DNA of 64,000 bases, from the NCBI GenBank assembly GCA_017441005.1, contig JAFSAM010000082.1, positions 1 through 64,000 on the forward strand, in the 5' to 3' direction. Shown piece after piece: positions 12,560-21,154 of the stretch. Made by a program: the position numbers and the translations under genes. The stretch's first letter is position 1; each line of letters opens with the position of its first letter. This DNA comes from Clostridia bacterium. Lineage in GTDB: Bacteria; Bacillota; Clostridia; Oscillospirales; CAG-272. Below the pieces are notes generated by a model. The model made no database searches, had not been told where the DNA came from, and saw nothing but the letters and a program-made list of their open reading frames with translations.

Positions 12560-12640
12560 TTCGGTCGTTTCTCCAACATGATCATTACGTATTAATTCTA
12601 ACATTTTTGCAGGGCTTTATCAAGGTTTTGTCAAAAACTG

Positions 12641-12669
12641 TTGAAAAAAATTATTATTTATGATAAAAT
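12641..12669 (+). promoter_or_regulatory. Sigma-A promoter of the small peptide/rsuA/tex unit
   Basis: TTGAAA (12641-12646), 17-nt spacer, TAAAAT (12664-12669). Downstream, ACCTC (12719-12723) can pair with GAGGT (12731-12735), which is part of the ribosome site of the next small reading frame. Confidence 0.7.
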
Positions 12670-12749
12670 AAGCCGTTCTTGGTTTTTTGTATACTAAAAA
12701 AAGATAGATGGAATACTAACCTCAAAAAAAGAGGTGCTTTTTGCGGTTT

Positions 12750-12845
12750 ATGAAAAATTTTTTTGAAAATCTCGGTATAGGATTCCTGCTCGGGATCATG
12801 CTTTTCGGCATTATTGCCGTTATGATCGCTTCGTATATTTATTAA
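12750..12845 (+). CDS. 31-residue single-pass membrane peptide (hypothetical)
   Basis: An ATG at 12750, TAA at 12843-12845, with AGAGGTG as ribosome site about 12 nt upstream. The peptide MKNFFENLGIGFLLGIMLFG and onward is a short polar start followed by one membrane-spanning helix and a Tyr-rich end. It is the first frame of a transcript that continues into rsuA 22 nt later. The family is not recognised. The case for translation rests on promoter, ribosome site and a clean hydrophobic helix. Confidence 0.45.
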   Translation: MKNFFENLGIGFLLGIMLFGIIAVMIASYIY

Positions 12846-12867
12846 TTGAAGAAAGGCGGTATTTTTT

Positions 12868-13581
12868 ATGAAAATGAGAATAGACAAGCTGCTCACCTCT
12901 ATGGGTCTTGCAACCCGTACTGAAGCGGCTAAAGCCGCCAGGCAGGGGCTTATCAGGCTCAACGGTAAAGTCATTTCCAAGGCAGACGAAAAGATCGACC
13001 CCGAAATCGATTCCGTCGAATATTTGGGCAAAAAGGTCGAATACAAAAAATACGTATATATAATGATGAACAAGCCCTCGGGCGTCGTATCGTCCACCGA
13101 CGGAAAGGACGGCGATACCGTCATATCACTTTTGCCGGACGAGCTTCAAAGATGCGGTCTTTTTCCCTGCGGAAGACTCGACAAGGATACCGTGGGTCTT
13201 CTCATTGTCACAAACGACGGAAGCACTGCCCACTACCTGCTCTCGCCCAAAAGACACGTAAGCAAGATCTATCATCTGAAAACTCTCTGTCCCGTTACAC
13301 AAAACGACATAGATATTTTGCAAAGCGGTGTAAAATTAGACCACGGAGACATCGCCCGCCCCGCAAAGGTTGAAGTCATCAATGAAAACGAGCTCAACAT
13401 CACCATCGTCGAGGGAATGTATCACCAGATCAAACGAATGCTCGAAGCGGTAAACAATAAAGTCATCTTCCTCGAAAGGATCGAATTCGGCACTATTCCG
13501 CTCGACAGGTCGCTCGAACGCGGTCAGTGGCGTTATCTTACAAAAGAAGAAACAGACATACTTTTGAATCAGACCAGATAA
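12868..13581 (+). CDS. rsuA: Pseudouridine synthase, RsuA/RluB/E/F family
   Basis: 237 residues. It isomerises a uridine in ribosomal RNA to pseudouridine. The N-terminal S4 RNA-binding domain covers about residues 1-60 ('MRIDKLLTSMGLATRTEA'). The catalytic Asp sits in 'GRLDKDTVGLLIVTNDG' (about 111), and 'EGMYHQIKRMLEAV' is the family's C-terminal signature. Length and the S4 domain fit the 16S enzyme RsuA, though RluB-type specificity cannot be excluded. Ribosome site GAAAGGCGG. The tex gene starts 14 nt after its stop. Confidence 0.92.
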   Translation: MKMRIDKLLTSMGLATRTEAAKAARQGLIRLNGKVISKADEKIDPEIDSVEYLGKKVEYKKYVYIMMNKPSGVVSSTDGKDGDTVISLLPDELQRCGLFPCGRLDKDTVGLLIVTNDGSTAHYLLSPKRHVSKIYHLKTLCPVTQNDIDILQSGVKLDHGDIARPAKVEVINENELNITIVEGMYHQIKRMLEAVNNKVIFLERIEFGTIPLDRSLERGQWRYLTKEETDILLNQTR

Positions 13582-13595
13582 AGGAGTAAAAATAT

Positions 13596-15752
13596 ATGGA
13601 TATCAATCAAACACTTGCCGAAGAGTTCGGCATTAAGCAAACACAGGTAGACAATACGGTCAAGCTGATCGACGAGGGTAACACCATTCCCTTTATCGCA
13701 CGATACAGAAAAGAGCTTACGGGCTCGCTCGACGACGAGATACTCCGCGATCTTTTCGACAGACTGAACTATCTCCGTAACCTCCAAAAGAGAAAAGAAG
13801 AGGTATTCAACCTCATTTCCGAGCAGGGCAAGATGACCCCGGAGATCGAAAAGGCACTCGCCGATGCAAAAATACTCACCGAGGTCGAGGATATCTACCG
13901 CCCCTACAAGCCCCACAGAAAAACAAGGGCTTCCGTCGCAAGAGAAAAGGGGCTTGAACCCCTTTCGGCACTCATTATCGAGCAGAGGGCAACCTACGAT
14001 AAAGCTATTGAGGACTACGCCGCAGAATACATAAACGAAGAAAAGGGCGTTAAATCGGCAGAAGAGGCAATTTCAGGTGCCTGCGACATCATTGCCGAGG
14101 ATATTTCCGACAACGCCGAATACAGAAAGAGTATCAGAAGTCTCACATTCGGATACGGCAAGATCAAAACCAAGCAGACAAAGGACGAGGACTCGGTCTA
14201 TGCGCAGTATTACGATTTCAGCGGAAGCATCAAAGATCTTCCCGGTCACAGAATACTTGCCATCAACAGAGCCGAAAAAGAGGAATACATCAAAGCAGAT
14301 ATCGATATCGACAGCGATATCATTCTTAACTTCCTGTTCAGCAAGGTAGTTACCGATACAAACAGTCCCGCTAAAAAGTACGTTTCTTCCGCCATCGTAG
14401 ACAGCTACGACAGGCTTATCGCCCCCTCTATCGAGCGCGAGATCCGCTCTGCCCTCTTTGACGACGCGAGCGAGGGCGCGATCAAGCTCTTCGAGGAAAA
14501 CCTCAAAAACCTGCTTATGTCAGCTCCCTTGAAGGGTAAGACGGTCATGGGTTACGACCCCGGTTACCGTACGGGCTGTAAGCTTGCGGTCGTAGATAAA
14601 ACGGGTAAGGTGCTCGACACCGCCGTTATCTACCCCACAAAGCCTCAGGAAAGAATTGCGGAGTCATCGGCTACTGTCAAAAGGCTCATCAAAAAATACG
14701 GCGTCGACACCATCGCCATCGGCAACGGCACGGCATCCAAAGAAAGCGAGATCTTTATTGCGAACGTGCTTAAAGAGGTTGACGGTGACGTTAAATATAC
14801 AATGGTAAGTGAGGCAGGTGCTTCCGTTTATTCGGCATCAAAGCTCGGCACGGAGGAGTTCCCCGATTTTGACGTTACACAGAGAAGTGCCGTTTCCATT
14901 GCAAGGAGACTTCAAGACCCATTGGCAGAGCTTGTAAAGATCGATCCAAAGTCCATCGGTGTCGGTCAGTATCAGCACGATATGAAGCCCGCAAGACTCG
15001 ATGCTGCATTGACGGGCGTCGTCGAGGACTGTGTAAACACCGTCGGCGTCGACGTCAACACCGCAAGCTATTCCTTGCTTTCTTATATCTCGGGCATCAA
15101 TATGACCTCGGCTAAAAATATCGTTAAATACAGAGAAGAAAACGGCGAATTCACAAACCGCAAGCAGATACTTAAAGTGCCTAAGATAGGTGCAAAAGCC
15201 TACGAGCAGTGCGCGGGCTTCCTTCGTGTATCGGGCTCCGACGAGATCCTTGACAATACGGGAGTGCACCCTGAATCGTACTCTGTCGCAAGAAAACTGC
15301 TCAAAAAATACGAGCTTGACGAAAATGATATCGGAAACGAGAAGATCAAGATCCTCCGTTTGAAGATCGACCTTGAGGGTACGAAAAAGGTCTGCGAGGA
15401 GCTTGAAGTCGGAGAGCCTACGCTCAACGATATCGTAAACGAGCTCGAAAAGCCCGGACGTGACGTCCGTGACAGCCTCCCACTCCCCGTGCTCCGCACA
15501 GACGTTATGGATATGAGTGACCTCACACCCGGTATGCAGCTTACCGGCACTGTCAGAAATGTTATCGACTTCGGCGCATTCGTGGATATCGGCGTTCACC
15601 AGGACGGCCTTGTGCATATCTCCGAAATATCCGACAGATTCATTAAGCATCCCTCCGAGGTATTATCGGTCGGAGACGTGGTTACAGTCAAGGTCAAGGG
15701 TGTTGACCTCAACAAAAAGCGAATTTCTCTAACCATGAAGGGCAATATCTAA
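13596..15752 (+). CDS. tex: Tex/YhgF-family S1 RNA-binding transcription accessory protein
   Basis: 718 residues, typical length. Order: N-terminal helical Tex domain, YqgF/RuvX-like RNase H fold ('VMGYDPGYRTGCKLAVVD', about 318-336), helix-hairpin-helix domain ('KNIVKYREENGEFTNRKQIL', about 510-530) and a C-terminal S1 domain ('GTVRNVIDFGAFVDIGVHQDG', about 650-670). Tex proteins associate with RNA polymerase and nucleic acids and affect transcription fidelity and stress survival. It is downstream of rsuA with a strong AAGGAG site. Confidence 0.96.
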   Translation: MDINQTLAEEFGIKQTQVDNTVKLIDEGNTIPFIARYRKELTGSLDDEILRDLFDRLNYLRNLQKRKEEVFNLISEQGKMTPEIEKALADAKILTEVEDIYRPYKPHRKTRASVAREKGLEPLSALIIEQRATYDKAIEDYAAEYINEEKGVKSAEEAISGACDIIAEDISDNAEYRKSIRSLTFGYGKIKTKQTKDEDSVYAQYYDFSGSIKDLPGHRILAINRAEKEEYIKADIDIDSDIILNFLFSKVVTDTNSPAKKYVSSAIVDSYDRLIAPSIEREIRSALFDDASEGAIKLFEENLKNLLMSAPLKGKTVMGYDPGYRTGCKLAVVDKTGKVLDTAVIYPTKPQERIAESSATVKRLIKKYGVDTIAIGNGTASKESEIFIANVLKEVDGDVKYTMVSEAGASVYSASKLGTEEFPDFDVTQRSAVSIARRLQDPLAELVKIDPKSIGVGQYQHDMKPARLDAALTGVVEDCVNTVGVDVNTASYSLLSYISGINMTSAKNIVKYREENGEFTNRKQILKVPKIGAKAYEQCAGFLRVSGSDEILDNTGVHPESYSVARKLLKKYELDENDIGNEKIKILRLKIDLEGTKKVCEELEVGEPTLNDIVNELEKPGRDVRDSLPLPVLRTDVMDMSDLTPGMQLTGTVRNVIDFGAFVDIGVHQDGLVHISEISDRFIKHPSEVLSVGDVVTVKVKGVDLNKKRISLTMKGNI

Positions 15753-15753
15753 C

Positions 15754-15771
15754 ATTCTAATATATTAGAAT
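15754..15771. repeat. Perfect 18-bp palindrome after tex
   Basis: ATTCTAATATATTAGAAT is a perfect inverted repeat ending 200 nt before the sugar ATPase gene. It could be a weak terminator or an operator. A half-site TTAGAAT recurs at 15890-15896 inside the proposed -10. Confidence 0.6.
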
Positions 15772-15867
15772 TTGTCAACATATACTTCATCGTCGCATTC
15801 ACAGTTTATTATTTTAAATTGTGCAATATACACAAATGATTTGATGTAAATTTGGGGAAATAACATC

Positions 15868-15896
15868 TTTAAAAATCCGATGAAATTTGTTAGAAT
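15868..15896 (+). promoter_or_regulatory. Probable promoter of the sugar ABC ATPase gene
   Basis: TTTAAA (15868-15873), 17-nt spacer, TAGAAT (15891-15896), leader about 70 nt, then AGGAGG 9 nt before the start. The -35 is weak. Confidence 0.45.
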
Positions 15897-15973
15897 ATTG
15901 TAGATAAAAAATGTATGTTTTCAGGTGCGGTCAAGAACGCCCGTGCTTCGAATTAATTAGGAGGATTTTATAA

Positions 15974-17092
15974 ATGGCAAGTTTATCTTTCAGACACATT
16001 TACAAAAAGTATCCCGGCGGCGTTACTGCTGTTTCGGATTTCTGCCTTGAAGTTAAGGACAAAGAGTTTATCATCTTCGTTGGTCCTTCCGGTTGCGGTA
16101 AGTCCACAACTCTCCGTATGGTTGCAGGTCTCGAAGAAATCACTGAAGGCGAGCTCTTTATCGGCGATAAGCTGGTAAACGATATCGCTCCTAAGGACAG
16201 AGATATCGCGATGGTTTTCCAGAACTACGCTCTTTATCCTCACATGACAGTTTTCGATAACATGGCTTTCGGTCTTAAGCTCAGAAAGACATCCAAAGAA
16301 GAAATCAAGCGCCGCGTTGAAGAGGCTGCTCGTATCCTCGACATCAGCCACCTTCTCGACAGACGTCCTAAGGCTTTGTCCGGTGGTCAGAAGCAGCGTG
16401 TTGCGTTGGGTCGTGCAATCGTTCGTGAACCCCGCGTATTCCTTCTTGACGAGCCTCTTTCCAACCTCGATGCTAAGCTCCGTGCTACCATGAGAACCGA
16501 GATCACAAAGATCCACCAGAAGCTCGGTACTACATTTATCTACGTAACTCACGACCAGGTAGAGGCTATGACCATGGCTACCAGAATCGTTGTTATGAAG
16601 GACGGTATCATTCAGCAGGTTGATACTCCTCAGAACCTCTACGATATCCCCGTAAACCTCTTCGTTGCAGGCTTTATCGGTACACCTCCTATGAACTTCA
16701 TCGAAGGTACTCTCGAAAAGAAGAAGAGCGAAGAAGACGTTTACTTCGTATTCGGCGAAAACAGACTCAAGGTTCCTGCAGCTAAGTTCGAAGACTCCAA
16801 CCTCGATGAGTACATCGGCAAGGAAGTTATCGCAGGTATCCGTCCTGAGTGCTTGTACGATGATGAAGAACACCTCGAAAAGTTCTCTTCCACTGTTATC
16901 GAAACAGACGTTGAAGTTACAGAGCTTATGGGTGCTGAAATCTACCTTTACCTCACCTCCTTCGAACAGAAGCTTACCGCTCGTGTATCCTCCCGTTCCA
17001 AGGTTAGAGCAGGCGACAAGGTTAAGATCGCTATCGAAATCGACAGAATGCACTTCTTTGACAAAGACACAGAAAAGTGCATCGTTCATTAA
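15974..17092 (+). CDS. msmX: ABC sugar-import ATPase, MsmX/MsmK/UgpC type
   Basis: 372 residues. It hydrolyses ATP to drive carbohydrate importers of the CUT1 class. Walker A 'GPSGCGKST' (about 37-45), Q-loop 'VFQNYALYPHMTVFDNMAFG', signature 'LSGGQKQRVALGRAIVREP' (about 135-153), Walker B 'VFLLDEPLSNLDA', switch His in 'YVTHDQVEAMT'. The C-terminal third is the TOBE/OB regulatory domain of this subfamily. No binding protein or permease is nearby, so it probably serves several importers encoded elsewhere, as MsmX does in Bacillus. Codon use looks strongly biased, suggesting high expression. Confidence 0.93.
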   Translation: MASLSFRHIYKKYPGGVTAVSDFCLEVKDKEFIIFVGPSGCGKSTTLRMVAGLEEITEGELFIGDKLVNDIAPKDRDIAMVFQNYALYPHMTVFDNMAFGLKLRKTSKEEIKRRVEEAARILDISHLLDRRPKALSGGQKQRVALGRAIVREPRVFLLDEPLSNLDAKLRATMRTEITKIHQKLGTTFIYVTHDQVEAMTMATRIVVMKDGIIQQVDTPQNLYDIPVNLFVAGFIGTPPMNFIEGTLEKKKSEEDVYFVFGENRLKVPAAKFEDSNLDEYIGKEVIAGIRPECLYDDEEHLEKFSSTVIETDVEVTELMGAEIYLYLTSFEQKLTARVSSRSKVRAGDKVKIAIEIDRMHFFDKDTEKCIVH

Positions 17093-17113
17093 TCTGAATA
17101 CAGGAAACAATTT

Positions 17114-17143
17114 CACCCTCGGATCTTTCCGAGGGTGTTTTTT
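17114..17143 (+). terminator. Intrinsic terminator of the sugar ABC ATPase gene
   Basis: 9-bp stem CACCCTCGG / CCGAGGGTG with a 5-nt loop followed by seven T. Confidence 0.9.
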
Positions 17144-17156
17144 TGGGTATAAGAAA

Positions 17157-17186
17157 AGAACCGTCGGGGGAAAACCCGACGGTTCT
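17157..17186 (-). terminator. Intrinsic terminator of the aminotransferase gene
   Basis: 12-bp stem (AGAACCGTCGGG and complement), read on the minus strand and followed by a T-rich tract. Confidence 0.85.
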
Positions 17187-17228
17187 AATATTATGCTTTG
17201 TACGGTTTAATTACCTTTTTATCGGAAA

Positions 17229-18548
17229 TTAAAGACCCTTCTGCATTTCTTCAACTGCTTCGAGAACAGCATTTGCCATGTATTCTACCTGCTCATCATC
17301 GATACCGTAGAGAGGAAGGTGTGTGAATCTGTGGTCAAATACTTCGTTAGCTACAGGACAAGAAGCGGACATAGCCTCTACGTCGTAGCCGAGCTGCTTG
17401 AGAATGTTGAATCTGTAAAGAGGACCGAAGTGAGGAAGGTTTGTAACGCCCTTTGCTTCGAGCTTCTTTCTGAGTACCTGTACGTCGCCGCCGGCCTTTG
17501 CAGGGTCGATCTGGAGGAGGTAGAGGTGGAATGTAGGATGTACATCGTCGCCGCCGATATCCTGAGGAATGATAGCGTCGTTAGCCTTGAACTTCTCTGT
17601 GAGGTATGCAGCGTTCTTACGTCTCTTAGCGATGATCTCTTCGTTACGAGCAACCTGGAGCTTGAGACCGATAGCCTGGATCTCTGTTGTAGAGCTGTTG
17701 AGCGCTACGAAAGGACCGTACTTACCGGGCATTGCATCTACGTTGTAGAACCAGTTGTCGATAGGCTTTGCACCAAAGTCGGAACCGAAGAATCTGCAAC
17801 GAGGCATCAAAGGACGCATTTCCTGAACGTTTGTGCAAACGATACCGCCCTCACCGAAGGATGTAACGTTCTTAACCTCGTGGAAGGAGAAAGAACCGAA
17901 GTCACCGATAGTACCGATTCTCTTGCCCTTGTAGATAGCACCGAATGCGTGAGCTGCGTCCTCGAGAACTACGATGTCCTTGTTATATTCCTTTGTAACC
18001 TTCATGATCTCTTCCATGTTACAGGGGTAGCCGCCGATGTGTACGGGTACAACCATCTTTGTCTTGGGAGAGAGCTTCTTCTTGAGGTCTTCGGGGTCCA
18101 TGTTAATTGTGTTGGGAGCAACGTCACAGATAACGATCTTTGCACCAACGGAAAGGGGGTATGCCATTGTAGCGATAAATGTGATCGCAGGAACGATTAC
18201 TTCGTCGCCGGGGCCGATATTTGCATACTTATATGCAATTTCAAAGCCTGCTGTAGCGTTTGTTACGAAGAGAGAGTTCTCTGTGCCGAGGTACTTGTCA
18301 CAAGCTTCTTCTGCAGCCTGAACGTTTACGTCGAGAGAGAGCTTACCGGGAGCTCTGGATACCTTGTCGAGGTCGTATACCTTGTCAGCAACTGCCTTGA
18401 GTGCTGCGTCGTATTCTTCGCCCTGACCCTGCATCATAAATTCAATAACCTTCATAAGGTCAGCCGCATTGTAGTTTTCACCTACTGCAGGCCACGGAAC
18501 TCTGGTTTCACCAGTGTTATAACGGAAATCCGATGCTTTCTTTTTCAT
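17229..18548 (-). CDS. DegT/DnrJ/EryC1/StrS-family PLP-dependent aminotransferase
   Basis: 439 residues, longer than the usual 370-400, with an N-terminal 'RVPWPAVGENYN' segment. Family features are 'FVTNATAGFEIAYKYANIGPGDEVIVPAITF' region (about 95-125), the PLP-contacting 'EDAAHAFGA' and the Schiff-base Lys in 'SFHEVKNVTSFGEGG' (about 222). Members transfer an amino group to keto-sugars, usually nucleotide-bound, for surface glycans or antibiotics; the substrate here is unknown. It is a single gene with no sugar-nucleotide genes around it, behind a perfect consensus promoter. Strong codon bias suggests abundant protein, which is odd for a dedicated glycan gene. Confidence 0.92.
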   Translation of the reverse strand: MKKKASDFRYNTGETRVPWPAVGENYNAADLMKVIEFMMQGQGEEYDAALKAVADKVYDLDKVSRAPGKLSLDVNVQAAEEACDKYLGTENSLFVTNATAGFEIAYKYANIGPGDEVIVPAITFIATMAYPLSVGAKIVICDVAPNTINMDPEDLKKKLSPKTKMVVPVHIGGYPCNMEEIMKVTKEYNKDIVVLEDAAHAFGAIYKGKRIGTIGDFGSFSFHEVKNVTSFGEGGIVCTNVQEMRPLMPRCRFFGSDFGAKPIDNWFYNVDAMPGKYGPFVALNSSTTEIQAIGLKLQVARNEEIIAKRRKNAAYLTEKFKANDAIIPQDIGGDDVHPTFHLYLLQIDPAKAGGDVQVLRKKLEAKGVTNLPHFGPLYRFNILKQLGYDVEAMSASCPVANEVFDHRFTHLPLYGIDDEQVEYMANAVLEAVEEMQKGL

Positions 18549-18597
18549 TGTAAAAATCTCCTTTAATAAAAGAAATTAAATTTTTCTATCTGTATCA

Positions 18598-18626
18598 ATT
18601 ATACCATTACGAAATAACCTTGTCAA
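18598..18626 (-). promoter_or_regulatory. Perfect consensus sigma-A promoter of the aminotransferase gene
   Basis: Minus strand TTGACA (18626-18621), 17-nt spacer ending TGG, TATAAT (18603-18598): full consensus plus extended -10. Confidence 0.9.
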
Positions 18627-18737
18627 TAAATTTTTCCCAATTATTTTGGGAACAAAACACATAAAACTATGTTTTTTTCACAAAAAAATGTACAATATAA
18701 CCCCCACTGGACAAAACAACTTTTTTGTCCGTCATCC

Positions 18738-20228
18738 CTATGCAGCATACCCTGCAGGGAACTTATCACTGAAGGACAAATATTCATAGCACGCGGGTAC
18801 AAGTATTCCGTCTGCCCTTGTAAACGTATATTTCACCCTCGGGCCATGGGTCAGATAACCGTGGTCTGCATAAAACTGCACCACAACGTAATCCTCTCCC
18901 GACTCGACAAAATCAAACCAATATCCGAATCCGCCGTGGGGATATTTGATCTCTGCCTTTCCGCCGTTTTCAAAAGTCAGGTGCGCATCAAGCTCAAAGG
19001 TAGCATCTCTGCCGTACAAGGTCTTAAAGTACTTTTCATACTCCGCCTTCGTGCCGCCCTCTCCGAAAAGTGATTGATAATAAATATGGACAAACCAAAC
19101 ATAGCTTTCTGTATAACCGGTATTGTACTCTCTGTCAAATTTGTATCCGTTTGTCGCAAACCATGCAGAAATAAATTTTTCGGTTTCGGTCTTTGGCGTA
19201 TTATTATTACCCGATTTCCTGTCGACCTCTTCAAAGCATCCTCTGTGGTCTCCGATCTTCAAGGTATGATTGCCGACGGTAAGTGTAGTTGCGTGTTCGT
19301 TTCCGACACTTGAAATGTTTACATTCATAAAAACATCGTTATCGATACTGTTCTGTGATTTTTCTGCCCACACCTCAAAGCTTTCTATCTCGATTCCCGA
19401 CAAGCCGCTGTATACGCCCGCCTCATAATAGCAAAGCTCTTCCAGCTTTTTTACGTCGTTTGTCAGGAATGCCTTTACCCTTTCGATCCTGTCGTTTGTC
19501 AGATCAAGTTTATCGAGGTCTTCAAAAGAAGTAACCTTTTGTCCAAGCGGTATTTTGGGGGTGTCGGGAGCTCCGGCTTCACTGTTTTTTGAAGTCTCGG
19601 GCTCTGTTTCATCCTCTATATAAGGGGCAGATTCGGGTAACACCTCTCTCTCTGTGAACACGAAGTCTATTACGGTGTTTTCGGTACAGTATTCTTTCGG
19701 TAGCTTCAAAGCAAGGCAGATCGAATAGTCTTCCTTCAGTTTATTCGGTACAGCTCCCCAATATTCAAACCTGACCTCAAGTCTGTCTTCTCCGACAGAA
19801 ACGCTGTCAACGTATCCGTCATATTTTAAATCGCCCTTTTTGGGGATAAACAAAGCGAGGTTATAATCCACGAAATCCGCCTCGGTGCAATATTTCAGCA
19901 ATTCGCCAAAGGTTTTTGAATCGCCCACGGAAATATTTTTTACAAATCCGCCCTCGTTTACAAGCTTTTCAAACTCGGCATAAGAAGTAAAAATATAGTG
20001 CTCGTCATTTTCCGACACGGTCGATACCGTTTCATAATGTATATGTCTCTCTAAAACTAACTTACCGTCATTAAGCTCGGGGAGCCGAACGGGAGAAGCC
20101 GTTTCGATCGGCTCTTCGGTCTCGTGCTTTTCGGGAGCAGTTTCGATCGTGCTCGGTGTTTTTTCACCGCAGCTCACAAAAACACTCAGGCACAGCAACA
20201 GCGCCGTCAACAAAAATAACCTCTTCAT
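18738..20228 (-). CDS. Lipoprotein of unknown function
   Basis: 496 residues. Lipobox 'FVSC' at about residue 20, followed by a Glu/Thr/Pro-rich linker. One domain of about 150 residues ('HIHYETVSTVSENDEHYIF' onward) is separated by a second acidic linker (about 205-235) from a C-terminal half ending in a Tyr/Phe-rich, probably beta-rich domain ('FISAWFATNGYKF...'). No catalytic motif is recognised. It follows the nagAB terminator and has its own promoter, so it is probably a separate unit. Confidence 0.75.
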   Translation of the reverse strand: MKRLFLLTALLLCLSVFVSCGEKTPSTIETAPEKHETEEPIETASPVRLPELNDGKLVLERHIHYETVSTVSENDEHYIFTSYAEFEKLVNEGGFVKNISVGDSKTFGELLKYCTEADFVDYNLALFIPKKGDLKYDGYVDSVSVGEDRLEVRFEYWGAVPNKLKEDYSICLALKLPKEYCTENTVIDFVFTEREVLPESAPYIEDETEPETSKNSEAGAPDTPKIPLGQKVTSFEDLDKLDLTNDRIERVKAFLTNDVKKLEELCYYEAGVYSGLSGIEIESFEVWAEKSQNSIDNDVFMNVNISSVGNEHATTLTVGNHTLKIGDHRGCFEEVDRKSGNNNTPKTETEKFISAWFATNGYKFDREYNTGYTESYVWFVHIYYQSLFGEGGTKAEYEKYFKTLYGRDATFELDAHLTFENGGKAEIKYPHGGFGYWFDFVESGEDYVVVQFYADHGYLTHGPRVKYTFTRADGILVPACYEYLSFSDKFPAGYAA

Positions 20229-20259
20229 ACATTCTACTCCTTTCGTGTTTTACGGTATA

Positions 20260-20288
20260 ATTATATCAAAATAAAAAACAGAAGGCAA
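20260..20288 (-). promoter_or_regulatory. Promoter of the 18738-20228 lipoprotein gene
   Basis: Minus strand TTGCCT (20288-20283), 17-nt spacer, TATAAT (20265-20260). The -35 overlaps the distal arm of the nagB terminator hairpin. Confidence 0.6.
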
Positions 20289-20304
20289 GGAATATTTCCT
20301 TGCC
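20284..20304 (-). terminator. Intrinsic terminator of nagA-nagB
   Basis: 9-bp stem GGCAAGGAA / TTCCTTGCC with a 3-nt loop, followed on the minus strand by TTCTGTTTTTTATTTT. Confidence 0.85.
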
Positions 20305-20369
20305 CTCGCCTAAATCTGCATTTTCAACAAACCGCTACAAAAAAACGTAACAATCTGCACAAAATCACA

Positions 20370-21125
20370 TTACTTCAAAAGGGATGCCGCATCCTTGTCG
20401 AGGATCATTGTAACGTCCTTGTGATACTGGAGAACAGAACACTGGTTGTTAGGAGTAACGTCACAGCAAAGCGCCTCGTAAAGTGCCTGAGCCTTGTTCT
20501 TGCCGTTTGCAACGAGAACGATCTTCTTTGCGTTCATAATTGTGCCGACACCCATGGTGATCGCCTTCTTGGGAACGAGGTCTGCGGATTCAAAGAATCT
20601 GGAGTTTGCTTCGATGGTGTTTTCGGTAAGCTCAACAACGTGAGTTATGTTGTAGAACTTGTCGCAGGGCTCGTTAAAGCCGATGTGGCCGTTGTTACCG
20701 ATGCCGAGGACCTGGAGGTCTACGCCGCCCGCTGCCTTGATATCATCCTCGTAGCTCTGACAGAACTTGTCTGTGTCAGCAGCAGTACCGTCGGGTACTC
20801 TTGTATTCTCGAGCTTGATGTTTGTCTTGTTGAACAGGTTTTTGTTCATAAAGTAACGGTAGCTCTGGTCGTTTGTGGGATCAATAGGATAGTATTCGTC
20901 GAGGTTAAAGGTGCGAACGTTTGCAAAGTCGATCTCCCCTGCCCGGTTCTTTTCAGCAAGCTTGGTGTAAAGACCTACGGGAGACGAGCCTGTTGCAAGA
21001 CCCAATACGAAGTCGGGCTTTTTCTTCATTTCAGCGGCAACGATCTCTGCTGCCTCTGCGCTGAGCTCATCGTAAGTGTCGCATACGATTACTTTGATCT
21101 GATTAAACTGCATTTCTTTTTTCAT
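20370..21125 (-). CDS. nagB: Glucosamine-6-phosphate deaminase
   Basis: 251 residues. It converts glucosamine-6-phosphate to fructose-6-phosphate and ammonia in the cytoplasm. Diagnostic motifs: 'LGLATGSSPVGLY' (phosphate loop, about 41-53), 'FNLDEYYPI' (about 73-81) and 'LGIGNNGHIGFNEP' (about 135-148) with the catalytic acid/His. It lacks the long C-terminal allosteric tail of the enterobacterial enzyme. It starts 29 nt after nagA and forms a two-gene operon with it; AGGGG ribosome site. Confidence 0.97.
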   Translation of the reverse strand: MKKEMQFNQIKVIVCDTYDELSAEAAEIVAAEMKKKPDFVLGLATGSSPVGLYTKLAEKNRAGEIDFANVRTFNLDEYYPIDPTNDQSYRYFMNKNLFNKTNIKLENTRVPDGTAADTDKFCQSYEDDIKAAGGVDLQVLGIGNNGHIGFNEPCDKFYNITHVVELTENTIEANSRFFESADLVPKKAITMGVGTIMNAKKIVLVANGKNKAQALYEALCCDVTPNNQCSVLQYHKDVTMILDKDAASLLK

Positions 21126-21154
21126 TTTTCATTTCCCCTATATTATAATGTTTT

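Noticed and set aside
15983..17116. Long open frame of 377 codons antisense to the sugar ABC ATPase gene
   Set aside because: It mirrors the codon bias of the real gene; composition is rich in Cys, Val and Ser runs with no ribosome site or recognisable motif.
17319..18566. 415-codon open frame antisense to the DegT aminotransferase gene
   Set aside because: Shadow of a highly biased gene; Cys/Val-rich nonsense composition.
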